Position numbers and translations under genes: made by a program. Of a stretch of 64,000 nucleotides of DNA, positions 34,178-44,365 are shown piece by piece. Source of the DNA: Hydrogenophilales bacterium (GTDB lineage Bacteria > Pseudomonadota > Gammaproteobacteria > Burkholderiales > Thiobacillaceae). The notes below the pieces were generated by a model. That model was not told the origin of the DNA and did no database searches. It was given only the letters and a program-made list of their open reading frames with translations. The stretch covers positions 186,001 through 250,000 of the forward strand of contig JAHFRD010000004.1 of the NCBI GenBank assembly GCA_023258975.1, given 5' to 3'. Each line of letters opens with the position of its first letter. The first letter of the stretch is position 1.

Positions 34178-35482
34178 GTGTTCTTGCAAGCTCATGTCGC
34201 CGCCTTCCTCCGCAGGCATCCTCCCGGCCGGCGGCTGAACATCGGTTTCTCGGGGGGGCTGGACTCCACGGTTCTTCTCCACCTGCTCGCCGGCCTGCGC
34301 GGCGAGTTCGGTTTCCACCTGGCCGCCGTGCACGTGCATCACGGACTTTCCCCGTTGGCCGATGCCTGGGTGGAACATTGCCGCCGGCAATGCGCCGAGT
34401 TGGAAGTTTCCTTACGGGTCGCGCATGTCGCGGTGAGCCGCGCCGGGCAGGGCCTCGAAGCCGCCGCGCGGGAAGCGCGCTACCGGGTGTTCGCCGGGCT
34501 GGAGGGCGATGCCCTGGCGCTGGCGCACCAGCGCGACGACCAGGCGGAAACCGTGCTGCTGCAACTGCTGCGCGGCGCCGGCATGAAGGGCCTGGCGGCC
34601 ATGCCGGAGGAGCGCGAACTCGGCTCCCTCAGGCTGTTGCGTCCGTTGCTCGATGTACCGCGCGCCGAGATCATGGCGTATGCCCGCGCGCGGGGATTGT
34701 CCTGGGTGGACGATGCAAGCAATGCCGATACCGCCTTGCGCCGCAACGCCACCCGCCACCTATTGATGCCGCTCCTGGAAAACCTGTTTCCGGGCGCGGC
34801 CAACACCCTGGCGCGGGCGGCGGCGCAATTCGCCGAGTGCGCCGACCTGCTCGATGCCCTGGCGCGCCAGGATGATCCGGACATCGCAACCGCCGAAGGG
34901 CTGGCGCTGGCGCGGCTGGCGGAACTCGACGCGGCGCGCGCGGGCAACCTGCTGCGCCACTACCTGCAATTGCGCGGCGTTCCCCTGCGCCGCGAACGCC
35001 TGCGTGAAGCCCTGGCGCAGATACTGGAGGCGCGCGCGGACGCGCAACCCGTGGTCGACTTCGGCGCCGCCTCGCTACGGCGTTTCCAGGGGCGCGTCGC
35101 GCTGGTGAAGAACGCCCCGGCGCCGCTCGCCCAGGCCTGGCATTGGCGCGGTGAAGCGGAACTGGACCTGGGGGCGGCCGGCGGCTTGAGCTTCACGCCG
35201 GTCAAGGGACGGGGCGTACGCTTGCCGGGCCAGGCGGTGGTGCGGCTGAGAACCGGCGGCGAGAAGCTTCGGCCGGCTACGGATAAGGAGGGGCGGCGAC
35301 CGGCGCGTACCCTGAAAAACCTGTTGCGCGAAGCCGAGGTGCCGCCCTGGTTGCGCGAGCGTCTGCCACTGATCTACGTGGAGGATCGCCTCGCCTGGGC
35401 GGCGGAAATCGGCGCGGACGCAGCGTTTCAGGCCGGCCCCGATGCGGCCGGTTGGCTCATTTCGTGGCGAAAGCCGGAGTAA
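34178..35482 (+). CDS. tilS: tRNA(Ile)-lysidine synthase
   Basis: TilS modifies C34 of the tRNA(Ile) CAU anticodon to lysidine. The 434-residue protein has the PP-loop SGGLDSTVLLHLL near its N-terminus, the HVHHGLSPLAD and HQRDDQAETVLLQLLRG motifs, and the C-terminal tRNA-binding region (GGEKLRPATDKEGRR, LREAEVPPWLRERLPLIY). The start is uncertain: GTG 34178 fits the family; the frame is open to GTG 34130. Its 3' end overlaps the convergent SPOR gene by 26 bases. Confidence 0.93.
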   Translation: MFLQAHVAAFLRRHPPGRRLNIGFSGGLDSTVLLHLLAGLRGEFGFHLAAVHVHHGLSPLADAWVEHCRRQCAELEVSLRVAHVAVSRAGQGLEAAAREARYRVFAGLEGDALALAHQRDDQAETVLLQLLRGAGMKGLAAMPEERELGSLRLLRPLLDVPRAEIMAYARARGLSWVDDASNADTALRRNATRHLLMPLLENLFPGAANTLARAAAQFAECADLLDALARQDDPDIATAEGLALARLAELDAARAGNLLRHYLQLRGVPLRRERLREALAQILEARADAQPVVDFGAASLRRFQGRVALVKNAPAPLAQAWHWRGEAELDLGAAGGLSFTPVKGRGVRLPGQAVVRLRTGGEKLRPATDKEGRRPARTLKNLLREAEVPPWLRERLPLIYVEDRLAWAAEIGADAAFQAGPDAAGWLISWRKPE

Positions 35483-36188
35483 CCAGGGCCTGCATTCCCA
35501 TCTTGCGCATTTCCGCCTGGGCCTTTTCCGCCTCCTCGCGGTTGGCGAACGGCCCCAGGTGCACGCGCGTTTCCATGTGGGCGCGGATGCCCTGCTTGTT
35601 CAGCTTGCTGACCAGTTCGCGGGCGCGTTCCGGATTGCTGAATACCGCCAGTTGCACCACGAAACGCTCGCCCAGGGGGGCGGCTTGCGTGGCGGCAGGC
35701 CGAGTCGGCACCGCTCCCGACTCGGAAAAGGCGCTCGCGCCGCCTCCCGAGGGGGCCAGGCCATTCCTGGGTTGGCCCGGCGAGTGGCTGGAGAGCGCAG
35801 CGCGCGGGATGGCGGCGGGAGCGCCCAAGATTTTCGGCGCATTGCTGACCTTGGGTGGCGGTGGCGGTTCCGGCGTTGTCGGCGGCTTTGCCGTGGCGGC
35901 CGGCGGTGGTTCGCCCCGTTCCTGGGTTGAAGCTTCCTTGGCGGCGGGCGCGGGTTCCTCCCCGGCGGTTCGAGGTGGCGCGATTTCCTGTGGGGGCGCG
36001 GTAACGATGGGGGAGGGCGGAGCCACCGAAACGGGCTTTTCCGGCTTCCTGGCGCCCTGATCGAGCCACCAAAGTCCGCCCAGCGCGGCTACCGTCACCA
36101 GGCCGGCCACCGTCAGGCGCATCAGCGCCCTGCGCCGCACATCCTCGTTCTCCGTCAAGCCTCCGACCGGGCCGTTTTCCACCGCCAT
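35457..36188 (-). CDS. SPOR-domain envelope protein
   Basis: A 243-residue protein: a cytoplasmic start, one membrane helix (about residues 24-42), a long Pro/Ala-rich linker and a C-terminal SPOR domain (about residues 174-240, [20 protein letters not shown], then [16 protein letters not shown]). SPOR domains bind denuded peptidoglycan at division sites. Residues 132-160 are encoded by a dispersed repeat and share SSHSxGxPxNxLAPxGGG with the FN3 protein at 55.3 kb. Confidence 0.9.
   Translation of the reverse strand: MAVENGPVGGLTENEDVRRRALMRLTVAGLVTVAALGGLWWLDQGARKPEKPVSVAPPSPIVTAPPQEIAPPRTAGEEPAPAAKEASTQERGEPPPAATAKPPTTPEPPPPPKVSNAPKILGAPAAIPRAALSSHSPGQPRNGLAPSGGGASAFSESGAVPTRPAATQAAPLGERFVVQLAVFSNPERARELVSKLNKQGIRAHMETRVHLGPFANREEAEKAQAEMRKMGMQALVTPAFATK
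35712..35793. repeat. Element B copy inside the SPOR gene
   Basis: On the minus strand it runs from CTCCAGCCACTCGCCGGGCC to TCGGGAGCGG. It aligns base by base with 55855-55937, stays in frame and is read in the same frame as that copy. Confidence 0.8.
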
Positions 36189-36334
36189 TGCATCCTCCTC
36201 GCCGTGCCCCGGGGTGGCGCACCGCCTTTATTTTAGGGGGGTTTCATGGTAACTTCCGCGCGCTTTTTTCGCGTATTTTCAAAGCTTTCCCCTCTCCTTC
36301 AATAAACCTTCCCTTGTATCCGGAGTACCGCAAC

Positions 36335-36763
36335 ATGGCTGTTGAACGCACCCTGTCCATCATCAAACCCGACGCCGTCGCCAAGAATGTCATCGGCAAG
36401 ATCTATTCCCGTTTCGAGAGCAATGGCCTCAAGGTCATCGCCGCTCGCATGGCCTGGTTGTCCGCGCAGGAAGCCGGCGGTTTTTATGCCGTGCACAAGG
36501 AGCGTCCCTTTTACAAGGATCTGGTTGCTTTCATGACCTCCGGCCCGGTGATGATCCAGGTGCTGGAAGGCGACGACGCCATCGCCAAGAACCGTGAACT
36601 GATGGGCGCCACCGACCCCAAGAAAGCGGAAGCCGGCACCATCCGCGCCGACTTCGCCGACAGCATCGACGCCAACGCCGTGCATGGCTCCGACGGCCCC
36701 GACACCGCGAAAGTGGAAGTGGCCTATTTTTTCCCGGAATTGAACGTCTACTCCGGACGCTGA
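36335..36763 (+). CDS. ndk: Nucleoside diphosphate kinase
   Basis: A 142-residue kinase that balances (d)NTP pools. It begins [18 protein letters not shown], and the catalytic His lies in [15 protein letters not shown]. Full family length. ATG 36335 with CGGAG upstream. It is in the same frame as rlmN downstream. Confidence 0.98.
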   Translation: MAVERTLSIIKPDAVAKNVIGKIYSRFESNGLKVIAARMAWLSAQEAGGFYAVHKERPFYKDLVAFMTSGPVMIQVLEGDDAIAKNRELMGATDPKKAEAGTIRADFADSIDANAVHGSDGPDTAKVEVAYFFPELNVYSGR

Positions 36764-36792
36764 TCCGAGGGGGCTGGCGCGGGAAACGCGCT

Positions 36793-36820
36793 TCACCCCT
36801 CACACCCGACGCCTCACCCC
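36793..36820. repeat. Heptamer array ending exactly at the rlmN start
   Basis: Four seven-base units: TCACCCC, TCACACC, CGACGCC, TCACCCC. The reverse complement (GGGGTGA units) is the same family as the array at 11561-11590. The last base of the array abuts the TTG start codon of rlmN. Confidence 0.75.
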
Positions 36821-37909
36821 TTGCAAAACCTGCTCGATCTCGACCTGCCCGGACTCGTCGCTTTCTTTGAAAGCCTCGGCGAGAAGCCGTTTCGCGCCCG
36901 TCAGGTAATGCACTGGCTGCACCAGTACGGTGCCGACGACTTCGGTCAGATGACCGATCTGGCCAAATCGTTGCGCGCCAGGTTGCCCGAGGTGGCCGAA
37001 ATTCGGCCACCGCTGCTGCACCAGGAGCAGGTGTCGGACGACGGCACGCGCAAATGGCTGCTGGAAGTCGGCCCGCTGAACCGGGTCGAGACGGTGTTCA
37101 TCCCGGAAGCCGAGCGCGGCACCCTGTGCGTCTCCACCCAGGTGGGCTGCGCGCTGGAATGCGCCTTCTGTTCGACCGGGCGGCAGGGCTTCAACCGCAA
37201 CCTGTCGGTGGCGGAAATCATCGGCCAGCTCTGGTGGGCCAACAAGGCGATGGGGCGCGACCCGAAAGGGGATCGTGTCATTTCCAACGTCGTGTTGATG
37301 GGCATGGGCGAGCCCCTGCTCAACTACGACAACACCGTGACCGCCGTGTCCCTGATGCTTGACGACCATGCCTATGGCCTGTCGAAGCGGCGCGTCACCA
37401 TCTCCACCTCCGGCATCGTGCCGGCGATGGATCGGCTGCGCGAGCGGATGCCGGTGGCCCTGGCGGTGTCGCTGCACGCGCCTAACGATGCGCTACGCGA
37501 CCAGTTGGTGCCGATCAACCGCAAATACCCCCTGAAGGAGCTGATGCCCGCCTGCCAGCGCTATGTTCAGGATGGTCCGCGCGACTTCATCACCTTCGAA
37601 TACGTCATGCTCGACGGCATCAATGACCGCCCCGAGCATGCCGAGCAGTTGCTGCATCTCACCCGCGACGTGAACTGCAAGTTCAATCTGATTCCCTTCA
37701 ATCCATTCCCCAACGCCGGCTTCCGCCGCTCGCCATCCGAGACGGTGCGCCGTTTCGCCAGCCAGCTCATGGGCGGCGGCAAGATCGCCACCACACGCAA
37801 GACGCGCGGCGACGATATCGACGCGGCTTGCGGCCAGTTGGCCGGCCAGGTCGAGGACAAGTCGCGGCGCGTGGCTTCCCGCATCGAGAAATTCATGGGG
37901 ATGGCATGA
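36821..37909 (+). CDS. rlmN: Dual-specificity 23S rRNA/tRNA adenine-C2 methyltransferase
   Basis: A 362-residue radical-SAM enzyme that methylates A2503 of 23S rRNA and A37 of some tRNAs. The N-terminal domain ([19 protein letters not shown]) precedes the radical-SAM motif CALECAFC (about residue 109) with [13 protein letters not shown]; the mechanistic Cys is in [10 protein letters not shown] near the C-terminus. TTG 36821 is the only plausible start: the frame runs back to the ndk stop without another start codon. No SD is visible. It overlaps pilF as ATGA. Confidence 0.95.
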   Translation: MQNLLDLDLPGLVAFFESLGEKPFRARQVMHWLHQYGADDFGQMTDLAKSLRARLPEVAEIRPPLLHQEQVSDDGTRKWLLEVGPLNRVETVFIPEAERGTLCVSTQVGCALECAFCSTGRQGFNRNLSVAEIIGQLWWANKAMGRDPKGDRVISNVVLMGMGEPLLNYDNTVTAVSLMLDDHAYGLSKRRVTISTSGIVPAMDRLRERMPVALAVSLHAPNDALRDQLVPINRKYPLKELMPACQRYVQDGPRDFITFEYVMLDGINDRPEHAEQLLHLTRDVNCKFNLIPFNPFPNAGFRRSPSETVRRFASQLMGGGKIATTRKTRGDDIDAACGQLAGQVEDKSRRVASRIEKFMGMA

Positions 37910-38691
37910 AACGCGTCGCGCTCTTGCTGCTGTTCGGGCTCGCCGGCTGCGTGGCGCAGCCAACCACCACCACCGGCGGCCCGGAGGCGCGTTCCTCCAG
38001 CGTCGGCGATGTCGGCGCCCAGGTGCATACCGAATTGGCCGCCAACTATTTCCTGCGCGCGCAGCACGCCGTGGCCCTGCAGGAACTGGCGGAAGCGATC
38101 AAGTCCGATTCCGGCTACGCGCCGGCCTACAACATGCTCGGCCTGGTGCATGGCGAACTGCGCGAGGATCAACGCGCGGAAGAGGATTTCCGCCGCGCCA
38201 TCGCGCTTTCGCCGCAGTTCTCCGAGGCACACAACAACTTCGGTTCGTTCCTTTGCCAGCGCAAGCGCATGAAGGAAGCGCGCGAGCATTACGAAACGGC
38301 GCTGGCCAACCCGCTCTACGCCTCGCCCGAGAAGGCTCTCAGCAATGCCGGGGCGTGCAGCCTGGAACAGGGCGACCTGGCGGCGGCGGAAATGTATTTC
38401 CTGCGCGCCATCCGGCGCGCGCCGAATCATGCCTCCGCCCAGTTGGGCATGGCTGAAGTCCACTTTCGCCAGGGCCGCTGGCTGGCTGCGCGCGCGGTGT
38501 TGCGGCAGCTCACCGAACAGGCCGAAGTCAGCCCGCAGGCGCTCTGGCTGGGGGTGCGCGTCGAGCGCCGCCTGGGGGATCGCGAGGCGGAAGCCAACTA
38601 TGGCGCCCAGTTGCGTCGGCGCTACCCAGAATCCATGCAAACCCAATGGCTGATTACCAGCCAATTCGAGCAGATGGGGAGTCTGTTATGA
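37906..38691 (+). CDS. pilF: Type IV pilus assembly lipoprotein PilF/PilW (TPR)
   Basis: A 261-residue outer-membrane lipoprotein needed for PilQ secretin assembly. Lipobox LFGLAGC (Cys15), then about six TPR repeats ([40 protein letters not shown], and so on). The rlmN-pilF-rodZ-ispG-hisS order is conserved among proteobacteria. Overlaps rodZ as ATGA. Confidence 0.93.
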   Translation: MKRVALLLLFGLAGCVAQPTTTTGGPEARSSSVGDVGAQVHTELAANYFLRAQHAVALQELAEAIKSDSGYAPAYNMLGLVHGELREDQRAEEDFRRAIALSPQFSEAHNNFGSFLCQRKRMKEAREHYETALANPLYASPEKALSNAGACSLEQGDLAAAEMYFLRAIRRAPNHASAQLGMAEVHFRQGRWLAARAVLRQLTEQAEVSPQALWLGVRVERRLGDREAEANYGAQLRRRYPESMQTQWLITSQFEQMGSLL

Positions 38692-39614
38692 GTGCCCCCG
38701 AAAAATCCGCTTCGCGGCTTTCTCCCCCCGAGGGCGCGGTATCGCCGGTTTTTCACCCGGGGTTCGGTGAGAAGCTCAGGCTCGCGCGTGAAGCGCTTGG
38801 GCTGACGCCCGCTGAAGTGGCCGCCAAGCTCAAACTCGGCGCCCGCCAGATCGAAGCGCTGGAAGCGGAAGATCTGGCGCACCTGCCGGGTGATGTGTTC
38901 ACGCGCGGTTTTGTCCGCAATTACGCGCGCCTGGTGCGAATCGACCCGGAGCAACTGATCGTGCCGGTGGACATCAACGCCGCCGTCGCGGAAACCATTA
39001 CCGCGCCCAGTGAAGGTGTGATCTTCTCCTCGCCCGGCTTGCGCCGCTGGGTGCTGTTGCCCATGTTGGCGCTGGGTTTCTTCGTGGTATTGGTGGCCGT
39101 GCTGTATTACTGGCTGCGCCAGGGTGAGAACGCGCTGCTCGGCGCGCCGGTCGCGCCACCGACCGTATTGGTCCCCGCCGCGCCGCCCGCGCCGATTCCC
39201 GTCGCCCCGCCAGCGCTTCCTCCGGCCGCCGCGCCGGAACCCGCGATGCCCGCCGAAGTCGGCCCCGGCGCCACGCCCGCATCCACGCCTGTGCCTCCAT
39301 CGGCGCCGGCTCCCGCCGCGCAGCCGGCGCCACCCGTGCCCACGCAGCCCGCGAGCCAGGCGGCGCCCGCCGCCGGCAAGAACCACACCTTGCGTTTCGT
39401 CCCGGGTCTGGATGCCTGGATTCAAGTGGTGGACGGCCAGGGCAAGCGTTATTCCAAACTGGTGCGCGCCGGTAGCGCCGAGACCTTTGACGGCGAGGCG
39501 CCGTTCAGGCTGGTGGTGGGCGAAGCGGCGCAGGTGAAACTGAGCTACGACGGCCATCACATCGACCTCACCCCCTTCATCGGGCAGAAGGTTGCCCGCT
39601 TGACTTTGGAATGA
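38688..39614 (+). CDS. rodZ: RodZ-like HTH transmembrane protein
   Basis: A 308-residue cell-shape protein. A helix-turn-helix domain (about residues 27-95, [20 protein letters not shown] and [14 protein letters not shown]) is followed by one membrane helix (about 121-143), a Pro/Ala linker and a C-terminal DUF4115 beta domain ([19 protein letters not shown]). The first dozen or so codons ([16 protein letters not shown]) come from half of a dispersed repeat, so the N-terminal tail is not family-like. ATG 38688 overlaps the pilF stop. Confidence 0.9.
   Translation: MSAPEKSASRLSPPEGAVSPVFHPGFGEKLRLAREALGLTPAEVAAKLKLGARQIEALEAEDLAHLPGDVFTRGFVRNYARLVRIDPEQLIVPVDINAAVAETITAPSEGVIFSSPGLRRWVLLPMLALGFFVVLVAVLYYWLRQGENALLGAPVAPPTVLVPAAPPAPIPVAPPALPPAAAPEPAMPAEVGPGATPASTPVPPSAPAPAAQPAPPVPTQPASQAAPAAGKNHTLRFVPGLDAWIQVVDGQGKRYSKLVRAGSAETFDGEAPFRLVVGEAAQVKLSYDGHHIDLTPFIGQKVARLTLE
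38693..38736. repeat. Element B half-copy at the 5' end of rodZ
   Basis: On the minus strand CGCCCTCGGGGGGAGAAAG and then GCGAAGCGGATTTTTC match the CCCCCTCGGGGGG-AAACGAGCG half of the copy at 34035-34110. Read on the plus strand it codes for the start of RodZ. Confidence 0.6.
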
Positions 39615-40843
39615 CCATGCGCCAGACAATCGTGCGCCGCCCCACGCGGCGCGTCATGGTGGGCCACGTGGCGGTAGGTGGCGGCGCGCCGGTGGTGGTG
39701 CAGTCCATGACCAATACCGACACCGCCGATGTCGCCGCCAGCGTTGCTCAGGTTCACGAACTCTGGCGGGCGGGTTCCGAAGTGGTGCGCCTCACCGTCA
39801 ACACCGAGGAGGCCGCGCGCGGCATCGTCGCCATCCGTGAAAAACTCGACGCGATGGGCTGCGACGTGCCGCTGGTCGGCGATTTCCATTTCAACGGCCA
39901 CCGCCTGGTCAAGGCTGTGCCCGAATGCGTGCCGGCGCTCGCCAAGTTGCGCATCAACCCCGGCAACGTCGGGCGCGGTTCCAGGAAGGAAGAACAGTTC
40001 GCCACCCTGGTGGAAGCCGCCGCGCGTCACGGCAAGGCCGTGCGGATCGGTGTCAACTGGGGCAGCCTGGATCAGGAATTGCTGGCGCGCATGATGGACG
40101 GGAACGCGCAACGCGCCGAACCGCACGATCCGGAACAGGTAATGCGCGACGCGCTCATCGTCTCCGCTCTGGAATCCGCCGCCCGCGCCGAAGCCCTGGG
40201 CCTGCCGGGCGACCGCATCATCCTGTCGTGCAAGCTGTCCGGCGTGCAGGATCTGATCCAGGTCTACCGTGACCTCGCCAGCCGCTGCGATTACGCCCTG
40301 CACCTGGGCCTCACCGAAGCCGGCATGGGCAGCAAGGGCATCGTCGCCTCCACGGCCGCGCTCGCCATCCTGCTGCAGGAAGGCATCGGCGACACCATCC
40401 GCGTCTCGCTGACGCCGCAACCGGGCGAATCGCGCACCACCGAAGTCCAGGTGGCCCAGGAAATCCTGCAAACCATCGGCCTGCGTTCCTTCACCCCCCT
40501 GGTCACCGCCTGCCCCGGCTGCGGCCGCACCACCAGCACGGTGTTTCAGGAACTGGCGCAAAAAATCCAGAATTGGCTGCGTAGCCAGATGCGGGTCTGG
40601 CGCGGCCGCTATCCCGGCGTCGAGACCATGAACGTGGCGGTGATGGGGTGCGTGGTCAACGGCCCCGGCGAGAGCAAGCACGCCAACGTCGGCATCAGCC
40701 TGCCCGGCACCGGCGAAGTACCGGTGGCCCCGGTCTACGTTGACGGCGAAAAGACCGTCACCCTCAAGGGCGAGCGCATCGCCGAGGAGTTTCAGGCCAT
40801 CGTCGAAGATTATGTGAAACGAACTTATGGAGGCGCTGAGTAG
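39611..40843 (+). CDS. ispG: 4-hydroxy-3-methylbut-2-enyl-diphosphate synthase (flavodoxin)
   Basis: A 410-residue [4Fe-4S] enzyme of the MEP isoprenoid pathway. It starts with the TIM-barrel ([14 protein letters not shown]) and ends with the cluster domain ([12 protein letters not shown], then [18 protein letters not shown]). Slightly longer than the E. coli enzyme. ATG 39611 overlaps rodZ as ATGA; ATG 39617 is possible. The stop lies inside a heptamer array. Confidence 0.97.
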   Translation: MTMRQTIVRRPTRRVMVGHVAVGGGAPVVVQSMTNTDTADVAASVAQVHELWRAGSEVVRLTVNTEEAARGIVAIREKLDAMGCDVPLVGDFHFNGHRLVKAVPECVPALAKLRINPGNVGRGSRKEEQFATLVEAAARHGKAVRIGVNWGSLDQELLARMMDGNAQRAEPHDPEQVMRDALIVSALESAARAEALGLPGDRIILSCKLSGVQDLIQVYRDLASRCDYALHLGLTEAGMGSKGIVASTAALAILLQEGIGDTIRVSLTPQPGESRTTEVQVAQEILQTIGLRSFTPLVTACPGCGRTTSTVFQELAQKIQNWLRSQMRVWRGRYPGVETMNVAVMGCVVNGPGESKHANVGISLPGTGEVPVAPVYVDGEKTVTLKGERIAEEFQAIVEDYVKRTYGGAE

Positions 40844-40908
40844 CAAGTCGCGAGTCGCAAGTCGCAACCCGACCTTGCCGCTCGCCGCTGGCCACTCGCC
40901 ACTTGCCC
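40839..40908. repeat. Ten-unit heptamer array between ispG and hisS
   Basis: Seven-base units AGTAGCA, AGTCGCG, AGTCGCA, AGTCGCA, ACCCGAC, CTTGCCG, CTCGCCG, CTGGCCA, CTCGCCA, CTTGCCC. The left four and right five are roughly inverted in sense. The array contains the ispG stop and ends four bases before the hisS ATG. Confidence 0.8.
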
Positions 40909-40912
40909 ACTG

Positions 40913-42175
40913 ATGAGCAACCACCTCCGTGCCGTGCGCGGCATGAACGACCTCCTGCCCGCGGATTCGCCGCTTTGGCAGTTTTTTGAGTCCACCCTGC
41001 GCGGCTGGCTGAAATCCTATGGCTATCGTGAATTGCGCACACCCATCCTGGAACACACCGGGCTGTTCAAGCGTGCCATCGGCGAGGTGACGGACATCGT
41101 CGAGAAGGAGATGTACACCTTTGTCGACGAACTCAACGGCGAGAGCATGACCCTGCGCCCGGAGGGCACCGCTTCCTGCGTGCGCGCGGCCATCGAACAC
41201 AACCTCCTGTTCGACGGCGGCAAGCGGCTCTGGTACGCCGGCCCCATGTTCCGCCACGAACGGCCGCAGAAAGGACGCTATCGCCAGTTCCACCAGTTCG
41301 GCATCGAAGCCCTGGGCTTCGCCGGGCCGGATCTGGACATCGAACACCTGCTGATGACCGCGCGCCTGTGGAAGTTGTTGGGGCTTTCCGACTGCATTCA
41401 CCTGGAAATCAACTCCCTGGGCGGCGCCGAATCGCGCGCCCGGCATCGGGAAAAGCTCATCGTCTATTTCCAGGCGCATGAAAGCGAACTGGACGAAGAC
41501 GCGAAACGCCGCCTGCACAGTAACCCGCTACGTATTCTCGACACCAAGAATCCGGCCATGCAGGCGTTGGTGGAAGCCGCGCCCAAGCTGATGGACGAAC
41601 TCGATGAAGCGGCGCTGGCGCATTTCGCGGCGGTGCGGCGGGGGCTCGACGACGCCGGCATCGGCTACAAGATCAACTCGCGCCTGGTGCGCGGCCTCGA
41701 TTACTACAACTACACGGTGTTCGAGTGGGTCACCGACCGCCTCGGCGCCCAGGGCACGGTCTGCGCCGGCGGCCGCTACGACGGTCTGGTGCAACAACTC
41801 GGCGGCAAGGCGGCGCCGGCCTGCGGCTATGCGATGGGCGTGGAACGCCTGTTGGCGCTGCTGCTCGATGCCGGAGTGGCGCCCCCCGCCGACGCGCCGG
41901 ATATCTACCTCGTCAACGTTGGCGAGGCGGCCAGCCGTTTCGCGCCGCAAGCCGGCGAAGCCTTGCGCGACGCCGGTTTCGCCGTGGTGCTGCATGGCGG
42001 TGGCGGCAGTTTCAAATCACAAATGAAAAAGGCCGATGCCAGCGGCGCCCGTTACGCCATGATTATCGGCGACGACGAGGCCGTGGCCGGCGAAGTGACG
42101 ATCAAGCCCCTGCGTGGGGAAGGTGAACAACAGCGCGTCGCCCTGGCGGCGGCGGCGGATCTCTTGAAAGGGTAA
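40913..42175 (+). CDS. hisS: Histidyl-tRNA synthetase
   Basis: A 420-residue class II synthetase. Class II motif 2 is visible ([20 protein letters not shown]), as are the histidine-binding loop [13 protein letters not shown] and motif 3 ([14 protein letters not shown]); a C-terminal anticodon-binding domain follows. ATG 40913 directly follows the heptamer array, with no obvious SD. Confidence 0.97.
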   Translation: MSNHLRAVRGMNDLLPADSPLWQFFESTLRGWLKSYGYRELRTPILEHTGLFKRAIGEVTDIVEKEMYTFVDELNGESMTLRPEGTASCVRAAIEHNLLFDGGKRLWYAGPMFRHERPQKGRYRQFHQFGIEALGFAGPDLDIEHLLMTARLWKLLGLSDCIHLEINSLGGAESRARHREKLIVYFQAHESELDEDAKRRLHSNPLRILDTKNPAMQALVEAAPKLMDELDEAALAHFAAVRRGLDDAGIGYKINSRLVRGLDYYNYTVFEWVTDRLGAQGTVCAGGRYDGLVQQLGGKAAPACGYAMGVERLLALLLDAGVAPPADAPDIYLVNVGEAASRFAPQAGEALRDAGFAVVLHGGGGSFKSQMKKADASGARYAMIIGDDEAVAGEVTIKPLRGEGEQQRVALAAAADLLKG

Positions 42176-42178
42176 ACA

Positions 42179-42808
42179 ATGGCATTCGATCTGGAAGAAC
42201 AGGAACAAATCGACGAGTTCAAGGTGTGGTGGAAACTGCACGGCATGAAGGTCATTCTGGGCGTGACCGCTTTTCTGGTGATCGTCGGTGGCTGGCGCGC
42301 CTGGGAAACCTGGCGGCGCAACCAGGCGGCCGAAGCCTCCATGCTGTTCGACACGGCGATCCAGGCTGCGACGATGAACGACCTGAAAGCCACCAAGGAC
42401 GTCACCGCGCGGATCATGGAAAACCAGTCGCGCGGCGCCTACGCCACGCCCGCCGCCTGGCTGGCCGGCCGCGTCAACCACGAGAGCGGCGACTTGAAAA
42501 GCGCGCGCGCCCAATACGAATATGCCCTGGAGCACGCCCGCGACGATGGCCTCAAGCAACTCGCGCGCATGCGCCTGGCCGGCATCCGCTTCGAGGAAAA
42601 GGACTTCCCCGGCGCCCTGGCTCTCCTGAACGAAACCTTCTCGCCCGCTTTCCAGGGCCTGGCCGCACAACTCAAGGGCGACGTCCTGATCGAACAGGGC
42701 AAGACCGGGGAAGCGCGCGCCGCCTACAAGCTGGCGCTGGAAAAGCTCGACGACAAGAGTTCCCTGAAACCCCTGCTGGAAATCCGCCTGGATGCCCTGG
42801 GAGGCTGA
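42179..42808 (+). CDS. yfgM: YfgM-like tetratricopeptide membrane protein
   Basis: A 209-residue protein with a cytoplasmic N-terminus (FDLEEQEQIDEFKVWWKLHG), one membrane helix (about residues 20-40) and a periplasmic TPR-like domain. It is thought to assist Sec-dependent periplasmic proteins with PpiD. Position between hisS and bamB is the conserved one. ATG three bases after the hisS stop. Confidence 0.9.
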   Translation: MAFDLEEQEQIDEFKVWWKLHGMKVILGVTAFLVIVGGWRAWETWRRNQAAEASMLFDTAIQAATMNDLKATKDVTARIMENQSRGAYATPAAWLAGRVNHESGDLKSARAQYEYALEHARDDGLKQLARMRLAGIRFEEKDFPGALALLNETFSPAFQGLAAQLKGDVLIEQGKTGEARAAYKLALEKLDDKSSLKPLLEIRLDALGG

Positions 42809-42809
42809 T

Positions 42810-43961
42810 GTGCTGAAACGTGCTCTTCTGCTCGCCACGCTTGCCGCCAGCCTGTCCGGCTGCTCCTGGTTCAGTGGCTGGTTCGGCCCCGACCAGCCCG
42901 CCGCCAAACCGGCCGAACTGAGCGAATTCAAGGCCAGCGCCAGCCTGGCGCGGCAGTGGGACGCCAACGTCGGCGCCGCCGGGCCTTACGATTTCTCCCC
43001 CGCCACGGATGGACAGGCGATCTACGCCGCCGGCCGTGAAGGCAAGCTGGTCAAGCTGGACATCGCCAGCGGCCGCGAACTCTGGCGCGTCGAAGCCGGC
43101 CAGCCGCTCTCCGCCGGTGTCGGCTTCGGCGAAGGCCTGGTGCTGGTGGGCACGCCCAAGGGCGAGCTGATCGCCTACAAGGCCGCCGACGGCGGTGTCG
43201 CCTGGAAAGCCCGGCTCTCCGGGGAAATCCTGGTGCCGCCGGTGGCGGGGGGCGGCGTCGTCGCCGCCCGCGGAAACGACGGCAAGATCGCCCTGTTCGA
43301 GGCCAGGGATGGCAAGCAGCGCTGGGTCAACAACCGCGCGCTGCCCACCCTCACCCTGCGTGAGCAGGGGCATCTGGCGCTCTCCGACAAGGCGCTGTTC
43401 GTGGGCAATGCCGGCGGCAAGTTGAGCGCCCTTTCGCTGCTCAACGGCGCCCCGCTGTGGGAGGCCAACATTGCCCTGCCGCGCGGCGTCACCGAACTGG
43501 AACGCATCGCCGACGTGGTCGGCCCGCTGGCGCTGGACGACCATCTGGTATGCGCCGCCGCCTACCAGGGGCGCGTGGCCTGTCTCGACCGCGTGACCGG
43601 CAACGCCGTCTGGACGCGCGAACTCTCCTCCCTGCGCGGCGTCGACATGGATGCCCGCTACGTCTTCGCCAGCGACGCCCACGGCGCCCTGCTTGCCTAC
43701 GAGCGCTCGCGCGGCGGCAACTCCTGGAAGCAGGAGAAACTGCGCGACCGCCGCCTCTCCAGCCCGGTCGCCGTGGCCGAGCGCTATGTCGCGGTGGGGG
43801 ACTACCAGGGCCATATTCATCTCATCAACGCCGAAGACGGCGCCTTCGCCGCCCGCGCGCCCACGGACGGCAGCCCCATCAACGGCGTCATGATCCCGCT
43901 CAAGTCCGGCCTGGTGGTGCAGACGGCGAACGGCGGGGTGATGGCGTTCAAGATTCAGTAG
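42810..43961 (+). CDS. bamB: Outer membrane assembly lipoprotein BamB
   Basis: A 383-residue eight-bladed beta-propeller lipoprotein of the BAM complex. Lipobox LAASLSGC (Cys18). Repeated PQQ-like blades such as GKLVKLDIASGRELWRVEAG and GRVACLDRVTGNAVWTREL are clear. GTG 42810 is chosen because it places the signal peptide at the N-terminus. The der gene usually follows closely; here a toxin-antitoxin pair intervenes. Confidence 0.95.
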   Translation: MLKRALLLATLAASLSGCSWFSGWFGPDQPAAKPAELSEFKASASLARQWDANVGAAGPYDFSPATDGQAIYAAGREGKLVKLDIASGRELWRVEAGQPLSAGVGFGEGLVLVGTPKGELIAYKAADGGVAWKARLSGEILVPPVAGGGVVAARGNDGKIALFEARDGKQRWVNNRALPTLTLREQGHLALSDKALFVGNAGGKLSALSLLNGAPLWEANIALPRGVTELERIADVVGPLALDDHLVCAAAYQGRVACLDRVTGNAVWTRELSSLRGVDMDARYVFASDAHGALLAYERSRGGNSWKQEKLRDRRLSSPVAVAERYVAVGDYQGHIHLINAEDGAFAARAPTDGSPINGVMIPLKSGLVVQTANGGVMAFKIQ

Positions 43962-44081
43962 GCCGGGCCAGGCGCGGAAGTTCGCGCCGTAACCCGGCGG
44001 CGCGGTGAGTTGAATCCGTGCGTTGCCATATACGGCGCATCCGGGTGATACTTTAGTGTCACCAGCATCAGGAGTCCGATC

Positions 44082-44363
44082 ATGGCCACCACCACCACCC
44101 TGAAACTCCCGGATCCTCTTAAGGCCCGTATCGCCAGCGCCGCCGGATACGCAGGGAAAACATCCCACGCCTTCATGCTCGAAGCCCTGCAGGCGCAAAC
44201 CGAGTTGGCGGAAAGGCGGCGTGAATTCGTCGATGCCGCGCTAAAGGCCAGGGAAGAAGTGGCTCAATACGGCCTGGTCTATGACGCCGATGAAGTGTTC
44301 AGCTACATCCAGGCCCTATCGCAGGGAAAAGAGGCTGAACGCCCCGCGCCGATCAAGTTGTAA
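44082..44363 (+). CDS. Ribbon-helix-helix antitoxin (ParD/CopG-like)
   Basis: A 93-residue protein with an N-terminal RHH motif (TTTLKLPDPLKARIASAAGY) and a C-terminal helical part (RREFVDAALKAREEVAQYGL) suited to binding the toxin. It precedes a RelE/ParE-like toxin by two bases, the classical order. Such antitoxins repress their own operon. ATG 44082 has CAGGAGTC upstream. Confidence 0.88.
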   Translation: MATTTTLKLPDPLKARIASAAGYAGKTSHAFMLEALQAQTELAERRREFVDAALKAREEVAQYGLVYDADEVFSYIQALSQGKEAERPAPIKL

Positions 44364-44365
44364 CC

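Noticed and set aside
11561-40908. Heptamer arrays considered as CRISPR
   Set aside because: Units are seven bases with no spacers and no cas genes nearby.
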